A DNA stretch of 64,000 bases from Bacillota bacterium (lineage in GTDB: Bacteria > Bacillota > Clostridia > Christensenellales > Aristaeellaceae), in contig JAEWVC010000055.1 of the NCBI GenBank assembly GCA_023459275.1, positions 4,359 through 68,358 of the forward strand, in the 5' to 3' direction. Position 1 is the first letter of the stretch; every line of letters begins with the position of its first letter. The position numbers were made by a program, and so were the translations under genes. A model generated the notes under the pieces. The model ran no database searches and was not told the origin of the DNA. It saw only the letters and a list, made by a program, of their open reading frames with translations. Positions 6,933-16,280 of this stretch are shown one piece after another.

Positions 6933-9900
6933 ATGCAAGTGACACCTGTTAAGCGTGCCCCGCAAAGGCGGAAGCCTTCCGGCAAACCCAGGCGGAAAAA
7001 GCCCGCCGTGGTGCCGGGCCTGCTTGCGCTGCTTGCCGTGCTCGCCCTGATGGTGATCGTGCTCCCCAAGGAGCCGCTGACCCACGCCGCAACATCGGTT
7101 CAAACAGCGGATGGACAAGCCCCCCAGGGCACGCCTTCCACGGCGTATAACGGGCTTGTGATCAGCGAGGTGATGAGCGCCAACGGGGCTTCCGTGCCCG
7201 ATGAAAACGGCGAGTTCAGCGATTGGCTGGAGGTATGGAACAGCTCCGGCAGCGCCATCGACTTAAGCGGCGTAGGCCTTTCCGACCGTTCTGACCGCAT
7301 CCTCTTTCTTTTCCCGTCCATGATGCTTCCCGCCGACGGGCGCCTGGTGGTCTTCGCCTCCGATACCAACGCGGCGGACATCGGCGGCACGCTGCACGCC
7401 AAGTTCAAGCTTTCCTCCGCGGGGGAGACGATTTATCTGTTTGATCCCAGCGCGTATGTCATCAGCAAGATCACCGTGCCCATTATGAACGCCGATGTCT
7501 CCTACGCCCTTCAGGCCGACGGCAGCTTTGCGGAAACCCCGCAGTACAGCCCCGGCTACGAAAACAGCGAGGCAGGCTTTCTGGCTTACCGCAACGCCAA
7601 CGCCGTTTCGGAAGGCGCCATCCGCATCAACGAGGTCATGGCCGACCCCCGCACGGGCATTTATGATGAGGACGGTGAGCTTAGCGACTGGATCGAGCTG
7701 TACAACACCACCGACAAAGCCGTGTCCCTGGCGGGCATGGCCTTAAGCGACAAGGAGAGCGACCCCCTCAAGTGGCGCTTCCCGGAGGATGCCTCCATCC
7801 CCGCCCACGGCTATTATCTGGTGTTCTGCAGCGGCAAGAACAGGCTTCTGGCCGCGGACAAAATTTCCCACACCAATTTCCGCTTAAGCGCGGAACGGGA
7901 AACGGTGATCCTCTCCGACAGCCGCGGCCGGCTGATTGACCGGGCCAACATCGACAACCTGGCCATGGACTGCAGCCTGGGCCGCGATGACAGCGGGAAC
8001 TGGACCGTTTTCAAGACGGCCACCCCCGGTATGCCCAACAACAGCGCCGGGATGGCCCAGGCGGAAAAGAACATGCGCGCCGCCAACATAACCGGCGTAT
8101 ATATTTCCGAAATCATGTCTTCCTCTTCAGCGGGGAGCGACTGGGTGGAACTGTACAACAGCTCCGCCCAGGCCGTTTACCTCCAGGGCTGCGGCCTGAG
8201 CGACGATCTGGGCCGCCCCAGAAAGTGGCAGTTCCCCGACGGAGCCGCCATCTATCCGGGGGAGTACAAGGTGGTCAGCCTGGATGGGCTCGACAGCTCC
8301 GTAGGCGGGTATCACACCAACTTCAAACTCACCCGCGCGGGGGGAGAAACCATGTGCTTCTCCGATCCCGAAGGCCGCGTGCTGGACAAAATGGACCTGC
8401 CGCTGATCCCCACCGATCTTTCCTACGGCAGAACAAGCGGCCTGGCAGGCTTTTTTTATTATGACGCTCCTACCGTGGGCGCCGCCAACGGCACAGGCTT
8501 TCTTGGCTTTGCGGATACGCCCTCCTTCTCCCAGGCGGGCGGGCTGTATTACGAAGCGGTCTCCCTGCTCATCAGCGTGCCCGAAGGTACGGCGGTCTAC
8601 TATACCACGGACGGGAGCATTCCCACAAAGCAGAGCACCCCGTACAACGGCGCGCCCATTGAGATCAGCCGCACCACGCCCGTCAGGGCCAGGGCCTTTC
8701 GCCAGGATCTGCAGCCCAGCGAGACCGTCACCCAGACATATTTTATCAATGTGTACCACACGCTGCCCGTGATCTCCCTCGTTACCGACCCGGACGAACT
8801 GTACAGCGCAACCGACGGCATCTTCACCATGGGCGACAATGTGGATAAATCCAAGATCCCCTTCAAGACGCCGGTGTACCGGGTATACGGCAAGGTGCCC
8901 CGCCCCGGGTATGTGGAGTATTACGGAACGGACGGCGCCCAGGTGCTTTCCCAGGGCATGGAATTCGGCCTCATCGGCCAGTACAGCCTGGATATGCCCC
9001 AAAAATCCCTGAAGGTGCGGGCGAAGGCCGCCTATGGCGCGAAAACCTTCGGGGCGGCCCTGTTTGACGACCGGCCTTTCACCGAGTACAAGTCCTTTGT
9101 GCTGCGCAACAGCGGCAACGACCAGGTATGGTCTCGCCTCAACGACGCGGTGCAGTCCAGGCTCATCGACAAGCTCAACACCACCGTCATCCATCAGGCC
9201 TGGAAGCCGGTTGTGGTATACATCAACGGTGTGTATTGGGGGCAGTATAACCTGCGGGAGCGGGTGGACCGTTACTTTGTCGCCCAGCACGAGGGTCTCC
9301 CCCTGGACCAGGCCGACAACATGGACATCCTGGAGGCCAACAGCAAGGTGTCCTTTGGCAGCAACAAGGAATACAAGGATATGATCGCCAAGGTCAAAAC
9401 GCTGTCGCCGGGCAAAAATCCCGAAGACCTGAAATACATTACCGACAGGATCGATGTGGACAACTATTTCGACTACATGGCCATCGAGTGGTTTTTCGGC
9501 AACTCCGACCCCGGCAACATCCGCTACTACAAGCTCAAGGGGGAAGGGCAGAAGTGGAAGTGGATCGCCTACGACCTGGACTACGGCCTGTTCAAATCAC
9601 AGTTTGACAGCCCCACCTCCTACCTGGATCCCAAAGGCGCGGGCCAGGTAAACATTGATAACACCCTTATCCGCAAGCTTTTGGAAAACGCCGAGATGAA
9701 GGAAAAATTCCTGCGCAGGCTGGGGGAAATCTTTCAGATACTGACCACGGATGTCATGATCAACGAAATGCGCACCATGGCCGCCGTGATCGCCCCCGAG
9801 ATGCCCCTGCACTTTGCCCGCTGGGCCGAGCTGAACGAAAAGACCATCAACGTGGATTCCCCCATGACGCCGGAAGGCGCGCTGCGCTACTGGAAATCCC

Positions 9901-10064
9901 GGGTGGACTGGACCTGCAACGTCATGAAAAAGCGGCCCACCTACTTCTACGAGATCATTCAGAAGTACTTCAGCCTCTCCAACGCCACCATGGTGGAATA
10001 CTTTGGCGAGAAGCCCGTGATGCCCCCGGATGCTCTTTTGAAGCAAATATCGCCAATTTCTTGA
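6933..10064 (+). CDS. CotH-kinase family protein with three lamin-tail domains
   Basis: Large envelope-anchored or exported protein (1043 aa). An arginine/lysine-rich N-terminus is followed by one transmembrane segment (about residues 25-45). Three lamin-tail domains follow at about 70-180, 225-340 and 385-500, each beginning VISEVM/RINEVM/YISEIM and containing SDWxELxN. A chitobiase-C-terminal-like Ig segment follows (about 520-610, with YYTTDGSIPT). Residues 620-1010 are a CotH kinase domain with INGVYWGQYNLRERVD, NYFDYMAIEWFFGNSD and the metal-binding stretch WKWIAYDLDYG. CotH proteins phosphorylate protein substrates on the spore coat or cell surface. ATG 6933 follows AAAGGAG by 11 nt. 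DUF4956 and VTC-domain genes follow. Confidence 0.88.
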   Translation: MQVTPVKRAPQRRKPSGKPRRKKPAVVPGLLALLAVLALMVIVLPKEPLTHAATSVQTADGQAPQGTPSTAYNGLVISEVMSANGASVPDENGEFSDWLEVWNSSGSAIDLSGVGLSDRSDRILFLFPSMMLPADGRLVVFASDTNAADIGGTLHAKFKLSSAGETIYLFDPSAYVISKITVPIMNADVSYALQADGSFAETPQYSPGYENSEAGFLAYRNANAVSEGAIRINEVMADPRTGIYDEDGELSDWIELYNTTDKAVSLAGMALSDKESDPLKWRFPEDASIPAHGYYLVFCSGKNRLLAADKISHTNFRLSAERETVILSDSRGRLIDRANIDNLAMDCSLGRDDSGNWTVFKTATPGMPNNSAGMAQAEKNMRAANITGVYISEIMSSSSAGSDWVELYNSSAQAVYLQGCGLSDDLGRPRKWQFPDGAAIYPGEYKVVSLDGLDSSVGGYHTNFKLTRAGGETMCFSDPEGRVLDKMDLPLIPTDLSYGRTSGLAGFFYYDAPTVGAANGTGFLGFADTPSFSQAGGLYYEAVSLLISVPEGTAVYYTTDGSIPTKQSTPYNGAPIEISRTTPVRARAFRQDLQPSETVTQTYFINVYHTLPVISLVTDPDELYSATDGIFTMGDNVDKSKIPFKTPVYRVYGKVPRPGYVEYYGTDGAQVLSQGMEFGLIGQYSLDMPQKSLKVRAKAAYGAKTFGAALFDDRPFTEYKSFVLRNSGNDQVWSRLNDAVQSRLIDKLNTTVIHQAWKPVVVYINGVYWGQYNLRERVDRYFVAQHEGLPLDQADNMDILEANSKVSFGSNKEYKDMIAKVKTLSPGKNPEDLKYITDRIDVDNYFDYMAIEWFFGNSDPGNIRYYKLKGEGQKWKWIAYDLDYGLFKSQFDSPTSYLDPKGAGQVNIDNTLIRKLLENAEMKEKFLRRLGEIFQILTTDVMINEMRTMAAVIAPEMPLHFARWAELNEKTINVDSPMTPEGALRYWKSRVDWTCNVMKKRPTYFYEIIQKYFSLSNATMVEYFGEKPVMPPDALLKQISPIS

Positions 10065-10130
10065 CGGAAAACCCCTTTTCCGTATAATGGTAAGAAGAAT
10101 GTAAGGATTATCATCACAGGAGGCGCCGAT

Positions 10131-10844
10131 ATGCTCTCAATGGCCGCTTTGATGTCCGTCAGCACCCAGGATATCGTGAAACAGAGTTCCTCCCTGTCCG
10201 ATTACTTCTCCCAGCAGTTCCAAAGCCTCACCCCCTGGAAGGTGGTGGTGGCGCTGGGCGTCGGCTTGCTGGCCGGCCTGATCATCGCCTGGGTCTACCG
10301 CAAAACATACCGGGGCGTGCTGTACAGCCCCTCCTTCGCCATGACGCTGGTCATGCTTACCCTGATCACCACCCCCGTGGTCATGTGCATCAAAAGCGAT
10401 ATTGCCCTGTCCATGGGCATGGTGGGCGCGCTGTCCATCGTGCGCTTCCGCACCGCGGTCAAGGATCCCATGGACACGGCGTATATGTTCTGGTCCCTGA
10501 CCATGGGCATCCTGTTCGGCGCGGAGCTGTACGCCGTGGGCATCGCGGCGGTGATCGGCATCGCCGCCATCCTGCTGGTGATGACTTTCGTCAAGTTTCA
10601 AAACCCCAACAGCTATCTGCTTGTTTTGCATTATGATGAGGCCGCCGAGTATGACATCGAATCCGAGCTCAAGCATTCCGCGCGCCAGCACCGCCTGCGC
10701 TCCAAAACGCTTACCCGTTCCGGCGCGGAGATGACGGTAGAGCTGCGCCTCGGGGAAAAGCACGAGATCGTGTCCCGCATGCTGGACATCGAAGGCGTCC
10801 ACGACGCCACGCTGGTGGCCTGCCAGACGGAGGCGGGAGCGTGA
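10131..10844 (+). CDS. DUF4956 membrane protein
   Basis: A 237-aa membrane protein with about four transmembrane helices between residues 37 and 150 and a cytoplasmic C-terminal domain (about 158-230). The strongly conserved DUF4956 signature MGMVGALSIVRFRTAVKDP is present near residue 101. AGGAGG lies 7 nt before the ATG. DUF4956 proteins recur next to CotH kinases and VTC/polyphosphate-polymerase-like proteins in Firmicutes, as here, which suggests a membrane partner of a surface phosphorylation or polymer system. The molecular function is not established. Confidence 0.88.
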   Translation: MLSMAALMSVSTQDIVKQSSSLSDYFSQQFQSLTPWKVVVALGVGLLAGLIIAWVYRKTYRGVLYSPSFAMTLVMLTLITTPVVMCIKSDIALSMGMVGALSIVRFRTAVKDPMDTAYMFWSLTMGILFGAELYAVGIAAVIGIAAILLVMTFVKFQNPNSYLLVLHYDEAAEYDIESELKHSARQHRLRSKTLTRSGAEMTVELRLGEKHEIVSRMLDIEGVHDATLVACQTEAGA

Positions 10845-10884
10845 TATCCTCCCCAAAGTGGCTGATGCCACTTTGCGGCGCTCT

Positions 10885-10953
10885 CACGGTTTCCTTGTTA
10901 CGCCCGCGGCTTAACGGCCAGGAAACCGTGCAAGGAATGCTTGCTCCGCAAGC
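10885..10953. repeat. Two-hairpin intergenic element, related to the 27.1-kb cluster
   Basis: An 11-bp perfect stem (10885-10895 with 10920-10930) is followed by GCTTGC-TCC-GCAAGC (10939-10953). The 13-mer AAGGAATGCTTGC (10932-10944) recurs in inverse orientation at 27156-27168, where it is also next to a long stem. A dispersed palindromic element is inferred. Confidence 0.65.
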
Positions 10954-11117
10954 CCCCGCCCGATGGGTAATGCCGGCAGAGAAGATTTCAAACGGGGGGG
11001 CCGCGGCCCCCTCGTTGCTCCCCCATCATAAACTCCCGCCGGAAAAAGTGTATTTTTAAAAAACGCAAGTATACCGGCTGCATCGGATCAACGCGGTGAT
11101 GCGGATAGCTGACAGAG

Positions 11118-11329
11118 CCCCGGGAGGCATTGGAGGGCCGCTGCCCTCTAATTGCAGATCGAAAATCAGCGGCATGCGCGGTGAGTGAGGTGAGCGCTGC
11201 CAGTGGCAGCAAAGAGCGAACCGAACGAATCAACCGGAACAAGCGGCTGAAAGCCGCGCCGATTGAGGTTGCGGAGATTTTCGCGGGAATTTCAAGGAAA
11301 TTCCTACCTTGCCCGAGCAAACGGCCGCA
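11118..11329. repeat. 212-bp direct repeat, copy 1
   Basis: Nearly identical to 11363-11574, with only a few mismatches and equal length. It starts CCCCGGGAGGCATTGG and ends CAAACGGCCGCA. Both copies lie in the DUF4956-VTC gap. Open frames inside it are identical between copies on both strands and have no ribosome sites, so I treat it as non-coding. Confidence 0.85.
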
Positions 11330-11362
11330 AGACCGCAGGTCTTGCACAGGCTGTTGACAAAC

Positions 11363-11574
11363 CCCCGGGAGGCATTGGAGGGCCGCTGCCCTCCAATTGC
11401 AGATCGAAAATCAGCGGCATGTGCGGTGAGTGAGGTGAGCGCTGCCAGTGGCAGCAAAGAGCGAACCGAACGAATCAACCGGAACAAGCGGCTGAAAGCC
11501 GCGCCGATTGAGGTTGCGGAGATTTTCGCGGGAATTTCAAAAAAATTCCTACCTTGCCCGAGCAAACGGCCGCA
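11363..11574. repeat. 212-bp direct repeat, copy 2
   Basis: Second copy of the 212-bp unit, offset by 245 bp from the first; the 33-bp connecting segment (11330-11362) is unrelated. Followed within 45 bp by a 13-bp-arm palindrome and a paired-hairpin repeat. Confidence 0.85.
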
Positions 11575-11614
11575 CATTGGCGTAGCCAGTGTGCAGTGAA
11601 GCGAGGGAAAATCT

Positions 11615-11642
11615 CGCCAAAGGAACCCAGGTTCCTTTGGCG
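11615..11642. repeat. Perfect palindrome, 13-bp arms
   Basis: CGCCAAAGGAACC (11615-11627), a 2-base spacer, and its exact complement (11630-11642). It lacks a T-run, so a simple intrinsic terminator is unlikely; it sits among other repeats upstream of the VTC-domain gene. Confidence 0.7.
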
Positions 11643-11670
11643 AATCACCGGAGGTGAAGAAAGAACATGC

Positions 11671-11724
11671 CTCCGAAGGTCCAGGGCGACCGGAAAGCCC
11701 TGGTCGCGTCCGCAGACGCGAAAT
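11671..11724 (+). repeat. Paired-hairpin repeat, type B copy
   Basis: Same unit as in the 33.4-34.1 kb array: CCGAAGGTCCAGGGCGACC, GGAAAGCCCTGG (first stem), then a second short stem CGCGTC-CGCA-GACGCG. Other copies are at 18537-18596 and 33444-34080, all in the same orientation. Confidence 0.85.
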
Positions 11725-11782
11725 TGCCCCTGACAAGCGTATGCAACCACATCACACGGCGAAAAAAAGAGGTGTTACCGGG

Positions 11783-12484
11783 ATGGCTGTTCCCCTTCGC
11801 CATGAATTGAAATACTTCATCAACGACATGCAGTACGCCATTCTCTCCAACATCCTGGACCATGTGCTGCACCGCGACCCCAACGGCGACGAGTACAACG
11901 AATACCATGTGCGTTCGCTGTACTTTGACGGTGTGTTCGACAATTCTTTTTATGATAAGCTCAGCGGCGTGCCCGCCCGTGACAAGTACCGCATCCGCAT
12001 CTACAACATGCAGGACAGCAAAATCTCCCTGGAATGCAAGAGCAAGATGGGCAGCCTCATCTCCAAGCGTTCCGTAGTCATCCCAAGGGACCTTTGCGAG
12101 CAGCTCATCGCGGGCGACCCCGCGGGGCTGGAGCGCACCCGCAGCGGTCTTTTGCGGGATATGTTCAGGGAGATGACGTTAAACCTTTCACGGCCCGCGG
12201 TGGTGGTGGATTACGTCCGGGAAGCCTACCTGCACCCGGCCGAGGAGGTGCGCATCACGTTTGACAAACAGCTCCGCACGGGCATGAAGCAGTTTGATAT
12301 CTTCAATCCCTGTCTGCCCACCATCCCGCCCTTGGACAGCGAACTGATCATTCTGGAGGTCAAGTACAACAGCGTTATGCCCCCCTTTATCCGGGACCTT
12401 TTGACCACCTACTGCCAGAATCCGTTAAGCAGCGCCATCTCGAAGTACACCCTCTGCAGAAGGTTTGAAGAACTGGAAGCATAA
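11783..12484 (+). CDS. VTC-domain (polyphosphate-polymerase-like) protein
   Basis: A 233-aa cytoplasmic protein of the VTC/CYTH-like tunnel fold. Recognisable stretches are RHELKYFIND at the N-terminus, VRSLYFDGVFDNSFYDKLSG, YRIRIYNMQDSKISLECKSK, and the C-terminal ILEVKYNSVMPPFI with the final TLCRRFEEL. Eukaryotic VTC4 domains polymerise polyphosphate from ATP; the activity here is inferred from family only. ATG 11783 begins the conserved region; AAGAGG lies 10 nt upstream. The frame is open further upstream through the repeat element, which I exclude. It belongs with the upstream CotH and DUF4956 genes, although nearly 1 kb of repeats separates it from them. Confidence 0.85.
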   Translation: MAVPLRHELKYFINDMQYAILSNILDHVLHRDPNGDEYNEYHVRSLYFDGVFDNSFYDKLSGVPARDKYRIRIYNMQDSKISLECKSKMGSLISKRSVVIPRDLCEQLIAGDPAGLERTRSGLLRDMFREMTLNLSRPAVVVDYVREAYLHPAEEVRITFDKQLRTGMKQFDIFNPCLPTIPPLDSELIILEVKYNSVMPPFIRDLLTTYCQNPLSSAISKYTLCRRFEELEA

Positions 12485-12506
12485 CCGTCAAAGGAGGCAT
12501 TGCGCT

Positions 12507-14036
12507 ATGGCTCATCTCCTGGGCATCGACCTTGGCACCTCCGGCACCAAAACCGTTCTTTTTGACGAGCAGGGCCGTCCGGTAAGCGCCCACACCGTGG
12601 AATACCCCATGTACCAGCCCAAAAACGGCTGGGCCGAGCAGGACCCGGAGGATTGGTGGCAGGCCGCGGTGAAGGGCATTCGCGCCGTGCTTCAAAAAAG
12701 CGGTGTTTCCCCGGCGGATGTTGCCGGCGTAGGCCTTTCCGGGCAGATGCACGGCCTGGTGATGCTGGACGGGGAAGGCCGCGTGCTGCGCCCCTCCATC
12801 ATCTGGTGCGACCAGCGCACCGGGGAACAGGTGGCCGAAATGGACCGCCGCATGGGCACAAAGCGCATCATCGAGATCACCGCCAACCCGCCCATGACGG
12901 GCTTCACAGCGGCCAAAATCATGTGGGTCAGGCAGAATGAGCCGGAGCTTTTCAAAAAGTGCGCCCACATTCTGTTGCCCAAGGATTATATCCGCTACAG
13001 GCTCACCGGGGAATTTGCCACCGAGGTGTCCGATGCCGCCGGGATGCAGCTGATGGATATTCCCAAACGCGCATGGTCCCGTGAAATGCTGGATATGCTG
13101 GGGGTTTCCGAAAACCTGCTGGCAAGCATGCACGAATCGCCGGATATTACCGGAAAGGTTCACAAAGAAGCCGCCGCGCTTACGGGCCTTTTTGCAGGAA
13201 CACCGGTGGCGGGCGGCGCGGGAGACAATGCCGCCGCCGCGGTGGGCACCGGCGTGGTGCGCGCGGGGCGTGCCTTCACCACCCTGGGCACCTCCGGCGT
13301 GGTCTACGCCGTGTCCGACACGGTGTCCATCGACCCCAAGGGCCGGGTACACACGCTGTGTGCCTCCGTGCCCGGCAAGTGGACGGTAATGAGCTGCACC
13401 CAGGCCGCCGGGCTGTCCCTGCGCTGGCTCCGGGACACCTGCTGCCAGGCGGAGGCGGCGGAAGCGGAAAAGCGGGGCGTGGACCCCTATGTGGTAATGA
13501 CGGAAGAAGCGCAAAACGTGCCTATCGGCGCCCAGGGGCTTCTTTATCTGCCATATTTGATGGGTGAGCGTTCCCCACATCCCGATCCCGACTGCCGGGG
13601 CGTGTTCTTTGGCCTGTCCGCCATGCACGGCAGAAGCCACCTCATCCGCGCCGTGATGGAGGGTGTGGCCTACTCCCAGGCGGAATGCGTGGAGGTGTTC
13701 CGGGAGATGAACGTACCCATCGCAAGCATGGTGGCAACCGGCGGCGGCGGGCGGAGCGCTTTGTGGCGGCAGATGCTGGCCGACCTGTACGGCTGCACGG
13801 TTTCCACCATCCCCGCGGACGAGGGCCCCGCCTTGGGCGCGGCCATCCTGGCGGGCGTCGGCACCGGCGTGTACGAAAGCGTGGAGGCCGCCTGCGACCG
13901 CATCGTGAAAACCGGGAACGGGCTTCCGCCCATCCCCGAAAACATGAAAGCCTACGAAGGGTATTTCCGGCTGTACAAGAAGCTGTACGGCTCCCTCCGG
14001 GAGGACTACCGGGAACTGGCCGCGCTGAACGGATAA
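12507..14036 (+). CDS. xylB: Xylulokinase
   Basis: FGGY-family sugar kinase (509 aa) that phosphorylates D-xylulose for the pentose phosphate pathway. The first FGGY phosphate loop LLGIDLGTSGTKTVLFDEQG is at residues 4-23. GLSGQMHGLVMLD is the classical xylulokinase signature, followed by IIWCDQRT and GAGDNAAAAVGTG. The C-terminal signature is VATGGGGRSALWRQMLADLYG. The length matches xylulokinases. ATG 12507 has AAGGAGG 9 nt upstream; an earlier ATG at 12465 lies in the previous gene. A sugar-type ABC transporter follows after a long intergenic region. Confidence 0.9.
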   Translation: MAHLLGIDLGTSGTKTVLFDEQGRPVSAHTVEYPMYQPKNGWAEQDPEDWWQAAVKGIRAVLQKSGVSPADVAGVGLSGQMHGLVMLDGEGRVLRPSIIWCDQRTGEQVAEMDRRMGTKRIIEITANPPMTGFTAAKIMWVRQNEPELFKKCAHILLPKDYIRYRLTGEFATEVSDAAGMQLMDIPKRAWSREMLDMLGVSENLLASMHESPDITGKVHKEAAALTGLFAGTPVAGGAGDNAAAAVGTGVVRAGRAFTTLGTSGVVYAVSDTVSIDPKGRVHTLCASVPGKWTVMSCTQAAGLSLRWLRDTCCQAEAAEAEKRGVDPYVVMTEEAQNVPIGAQGLLYLPYLMGERSPHPDPDCRGVFFGLSAMHGRSHLIRAVMEGVAYSQAECVEVFREMNVPIASMVATGGGGRSALWRQMLADLYGCTVSTIPADEGPALGAAILAGVGTGVYESVEAACDRIVKTGNGLPPIPENMKAYEGYFRLYKKLYGSLREDYRELAALNG

Positions 14037-14081
14037 GCCGCCCGCAAAACCGCCCATGCTTCCCAGGCAGGAAGCTTCCGG

Positions 14082-14147
14082 CCGTCAAAATAGCCCCTGT
14101 TTCGGCAGCAATCCCGCAAAAGTGAAGTTTCACTTTTGCGGGATTGC
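14082..14147. repeat. 19-bp-arm palindrome with CCGTCAAAATAG motif
   Basis: A perfect 19-bp inverted repeat (14108-14126 with 14129-14147) containing AAAGTGAA/TTCACTTT lies 14 bp after CCGTCAAAATAG (14082-14093). Both motifs recur together at 27216-27278. It could terminate xylB, but there is no T-run. Confidence 0.75.
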
Positions 14148-14293
14148 ATTTTATACCCGGCATAAACCCGCAATAAACCGAAATAACTTCCGTTTTGTGC
14201 GCCCGGCACAGCCCGGCCATGCCATTTCAATTGCAAGAGTTCCGCCTATCCCATGCATTTTGATTAATTTTGTTCAATTTGACGGAGTTCACA

Positions 14294-14322
14294 TTGACAA
14301 TTCTATTTTATTGTACTATAAT
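14294..14322 (+). promoter_or_regulatory. Consensus promoter for the Ugp-like operon
   Basis: TTGACA (14294-14299), 17-bp spacer, TATAAT (14317-14322). The 200-nt leader that follows to the first permease start shows no riboswitch that I recognise. The remainder of the 14,037-14,532 gap holds the palindrome above. Confidence 0.85.
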
Positions 14323-14532
14323 ATGGAAAAGATATCCGGGCCATATTCAGTCGTGTCCGTTATGCGGCTGTAAATTTCCGTTGGGGAAATCCTCACCTGC
14401 CTATGCGTTGGTCCTAACATTCGGCACATATGATAGGAAGGCAAGGTATCAATCCCCGCGGGAATTTATTATCTATCGCAAAAACTGGTACCGGCAGAAT
14501 TTATGGCGGATCAAACAAAGGGGAAAATGCAT

Positions 14533-15444
14533 ATGCAGGTATCCAGATCCCAGCTGCGGGCGCGATCCTCCCTTCCCGGCGCCAAGAGCTTTTACAGCCG
14601 GGTAGAACCGTACTTATTCCTCCTCCCGGCCCTGACCATATTCATTCTGTTTCTGTACTACCCCTTTGTGCGGACCATTTACCTGAGCACTTTTCTCACC
14701 GATACATACGGTATCGCCAAAAAATTTGTTGGGCTGCGCAATTACCAAAAGATATTGGCGGCCGGTTCCTCCTTCTGGCCAAATCTTGGGGTCACCTTTC
14801 AATTTGTCGGCATCGTGGCCTTCGGCGGCCTGCTGGTGGGCCTCACCACCAGCCTTTTAACGGCGGGCCGGTATCCCGGCAAGACCATGGCCAGCGCCGT
14901 ATACGCCATGCCGGTGGCCATCGCCTCCGCCGCGGCCTCCATGGCCTTCCGGATGATCCTGCACCCCACCAATGGCCTGCTCAACGTGATGCTGGGGACA
15001 CAGATCAACTGGATCGGCGATAAGCAGTATGCCTTGGCTTCCGTAGCCGCCATGACCATCTGGCTTACATCGGGCATCAACTTCATTTTTTTAAGCGCCG
15101 GGCTCCGCGGCATTCCGGAAGAGCTGTATGAAAGTGCCTCCCTGGATGGCGCGGGATATTGGAAAAGGCTGTGGCACATCACCCTGCCCGGGCTTTCGCC
15201 GGCGCTGTTTTTCCAGATCATCATCAACATCATCGGCGGATTCCAGGCCTTCAGCCAGATCCGGCTGCTTACAAAGGGCGGCCCGGGGGAGGCCACCACC
15301 GTGATCGTTTACGCTATTTACAGGGACGCTTTTGAAAATTCCAGGTTCCACGAGGCTGCGGCCCGGTCGGTGATCCTGTTTGCGATCATCCTGTGCATAA
15401 CGCTTGTCCAATTCAGCATGGAGAAACGGAGCGTGCATTACTGA
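14533..15444 (+). CDS. ugpA: Carbohydrate ABC transporter permease, MalF/UgpA type
   Basis: Inner-membrane permease of a CUT1-type ABC importer (303 aa) with six predicted transmembrane helices. The cytoplasmic EAA loop that contacts the ATPase is ELYESASLDGAGYWKRLWHI. ATG 14533 is preferred because AAAGGGG lies 9 nt upstream; ATGs at 14527 and 14503 are in frame but badly placed. It overlaps the next permease by one base (ATGA). The operon encodes two permeases and a binding protein but no ATPase, so a shared MsmK/UgpC-type ATPase elsewhere is implied. The glycerol-phosphate assignment rests on the binding protein. Confidence 0.85.
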   Translation: MQVSRSQLRARSSLPGAKSFYSRVEPYLFLLPALTIFILFLYYPFVRTIYLSTFLTDTYGIAKKFVGLRNYQKILAAGSSFWPNLGVTFQFVGIVAFGGLLVGLTTSLLTAGRYPGKTMASAVYAMPVAIASAAASMAFRMILHPTNGLLNVMLGTQINWIGDKQYALASVAAMTIWLTSGINFIFLSAGLRGIPEELYESASLDGAGYWKRLWHITLPGLSPALFFQIIINIIGGFQAFSQIRLLTKGGPGEATTVIVYAIYRDAFENSRFHEAAARSVILFAIILCITLVQFSMEKRSVHY

Positions 15445-16280
15445 TGATCACAAAGCAATGGAGAAAAGCAGGAAAAAATTTCGGTTCTTTTATGCTCAAC
15501 GTCCCGCTGCTGGCCATCATCCTTGTGCCGCTCCTGTATACGCTGTCCATCAGCATCATGCGTCCCGACGAAATCTACAAAAGCCATCTGATCCCCACCA
15601 GCATCCAGTTCACCAACTATGCAAAAGCCTTTACCAATCCCAGCTATCCGTTTCTCCGGTTCATCCTCAACTCCCTGTTCGTTTCCACCAGCGTCATGCT
15701 GGGCCAGATGATCACCTGCTCCATGGCGGCCTTCGCTTTCTCCTTCATGGAGTTCAGGGGCAAGAAGATTCTCTTTTTGATGATCCTGGCCACCATGATG
15801 GTGCCCGGGGAAGCCACCATTGTCGCCAATTTCCTAACCATCAGCCATTGGGGCTGGCGTGATACCTACCAGGCGCTGATCACCCCCTATCTGACAAGCG
15901 CCATGGGGATCTTCCTGCTGCGGCAAAACTATTTGACCTTTGCCAAGGAGCTGCACGAGGCCGCCCGGCTGGACGGGTGCAGCAACTGGCGTTTCCTGCT
16001 CTCCATCGTGGTGCCCCTGTCCAGGCCCGCCCTTGGCGCGCTGGGGGCCTACGTGTTCCTGAATACATGGAACCAGTACATGTGGCCGCTGCTGGTAACC
16101 GATACGGCCGCCCACCGCACGGTGCAAATCGGTATCAGCATGCTTTACGACATCGACGCGGAGGCGTTGGGGCTGATGATGGCAGGCGTGGTCATCGTCA
16201 TCGTGCCTTCCCTGTCCATCTTTATCTTCATGCACAAGCAGCTCATCAACGGCCTGATGGCCGGCGCGGTAAAGGGCTGA
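15444..16280 (+). CDS. ugpE: Carbohydrate ABC transporter permease, MalG/UgpE type
   Basis: Second permease of the importer (278 aa), with six transmembrane helices. The EAA loop reads ELHEAARLDGCSNWRFLLSI, followed by the typical PLSRPALGALGAYVFLNTWN. The start codon overlaps the stop of the upstream permease (ATGA at 15442-15446), evidence for translational coupling. The binding-protein gene follows after 67 nt. Confidence 0.87.
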   Translation: MITKQWRKAGKNFGSFMLNVPLLAIILVPLLYTLSISIMRPDEIYKSHLIPTSIQFTNYAKAFTNPSYPFLRFILNSLFVSTSVMLGQMITCSMAAFAFSFMEFRGKKILFLMILATMMVPGEATIVANFLTISHWGWRDTYQALITPYLTSAMGIFLLRQNYLTFAKELHEAARLDGCSNWRFLLSIVVPLSRPALGALGAYVFLNTWNQYMWPLLVTDTAAHRTVQIGISMLYDIDAEALGLMMAGVVIVIVPSLSIFIFMHKQLINGLMAGAVKG

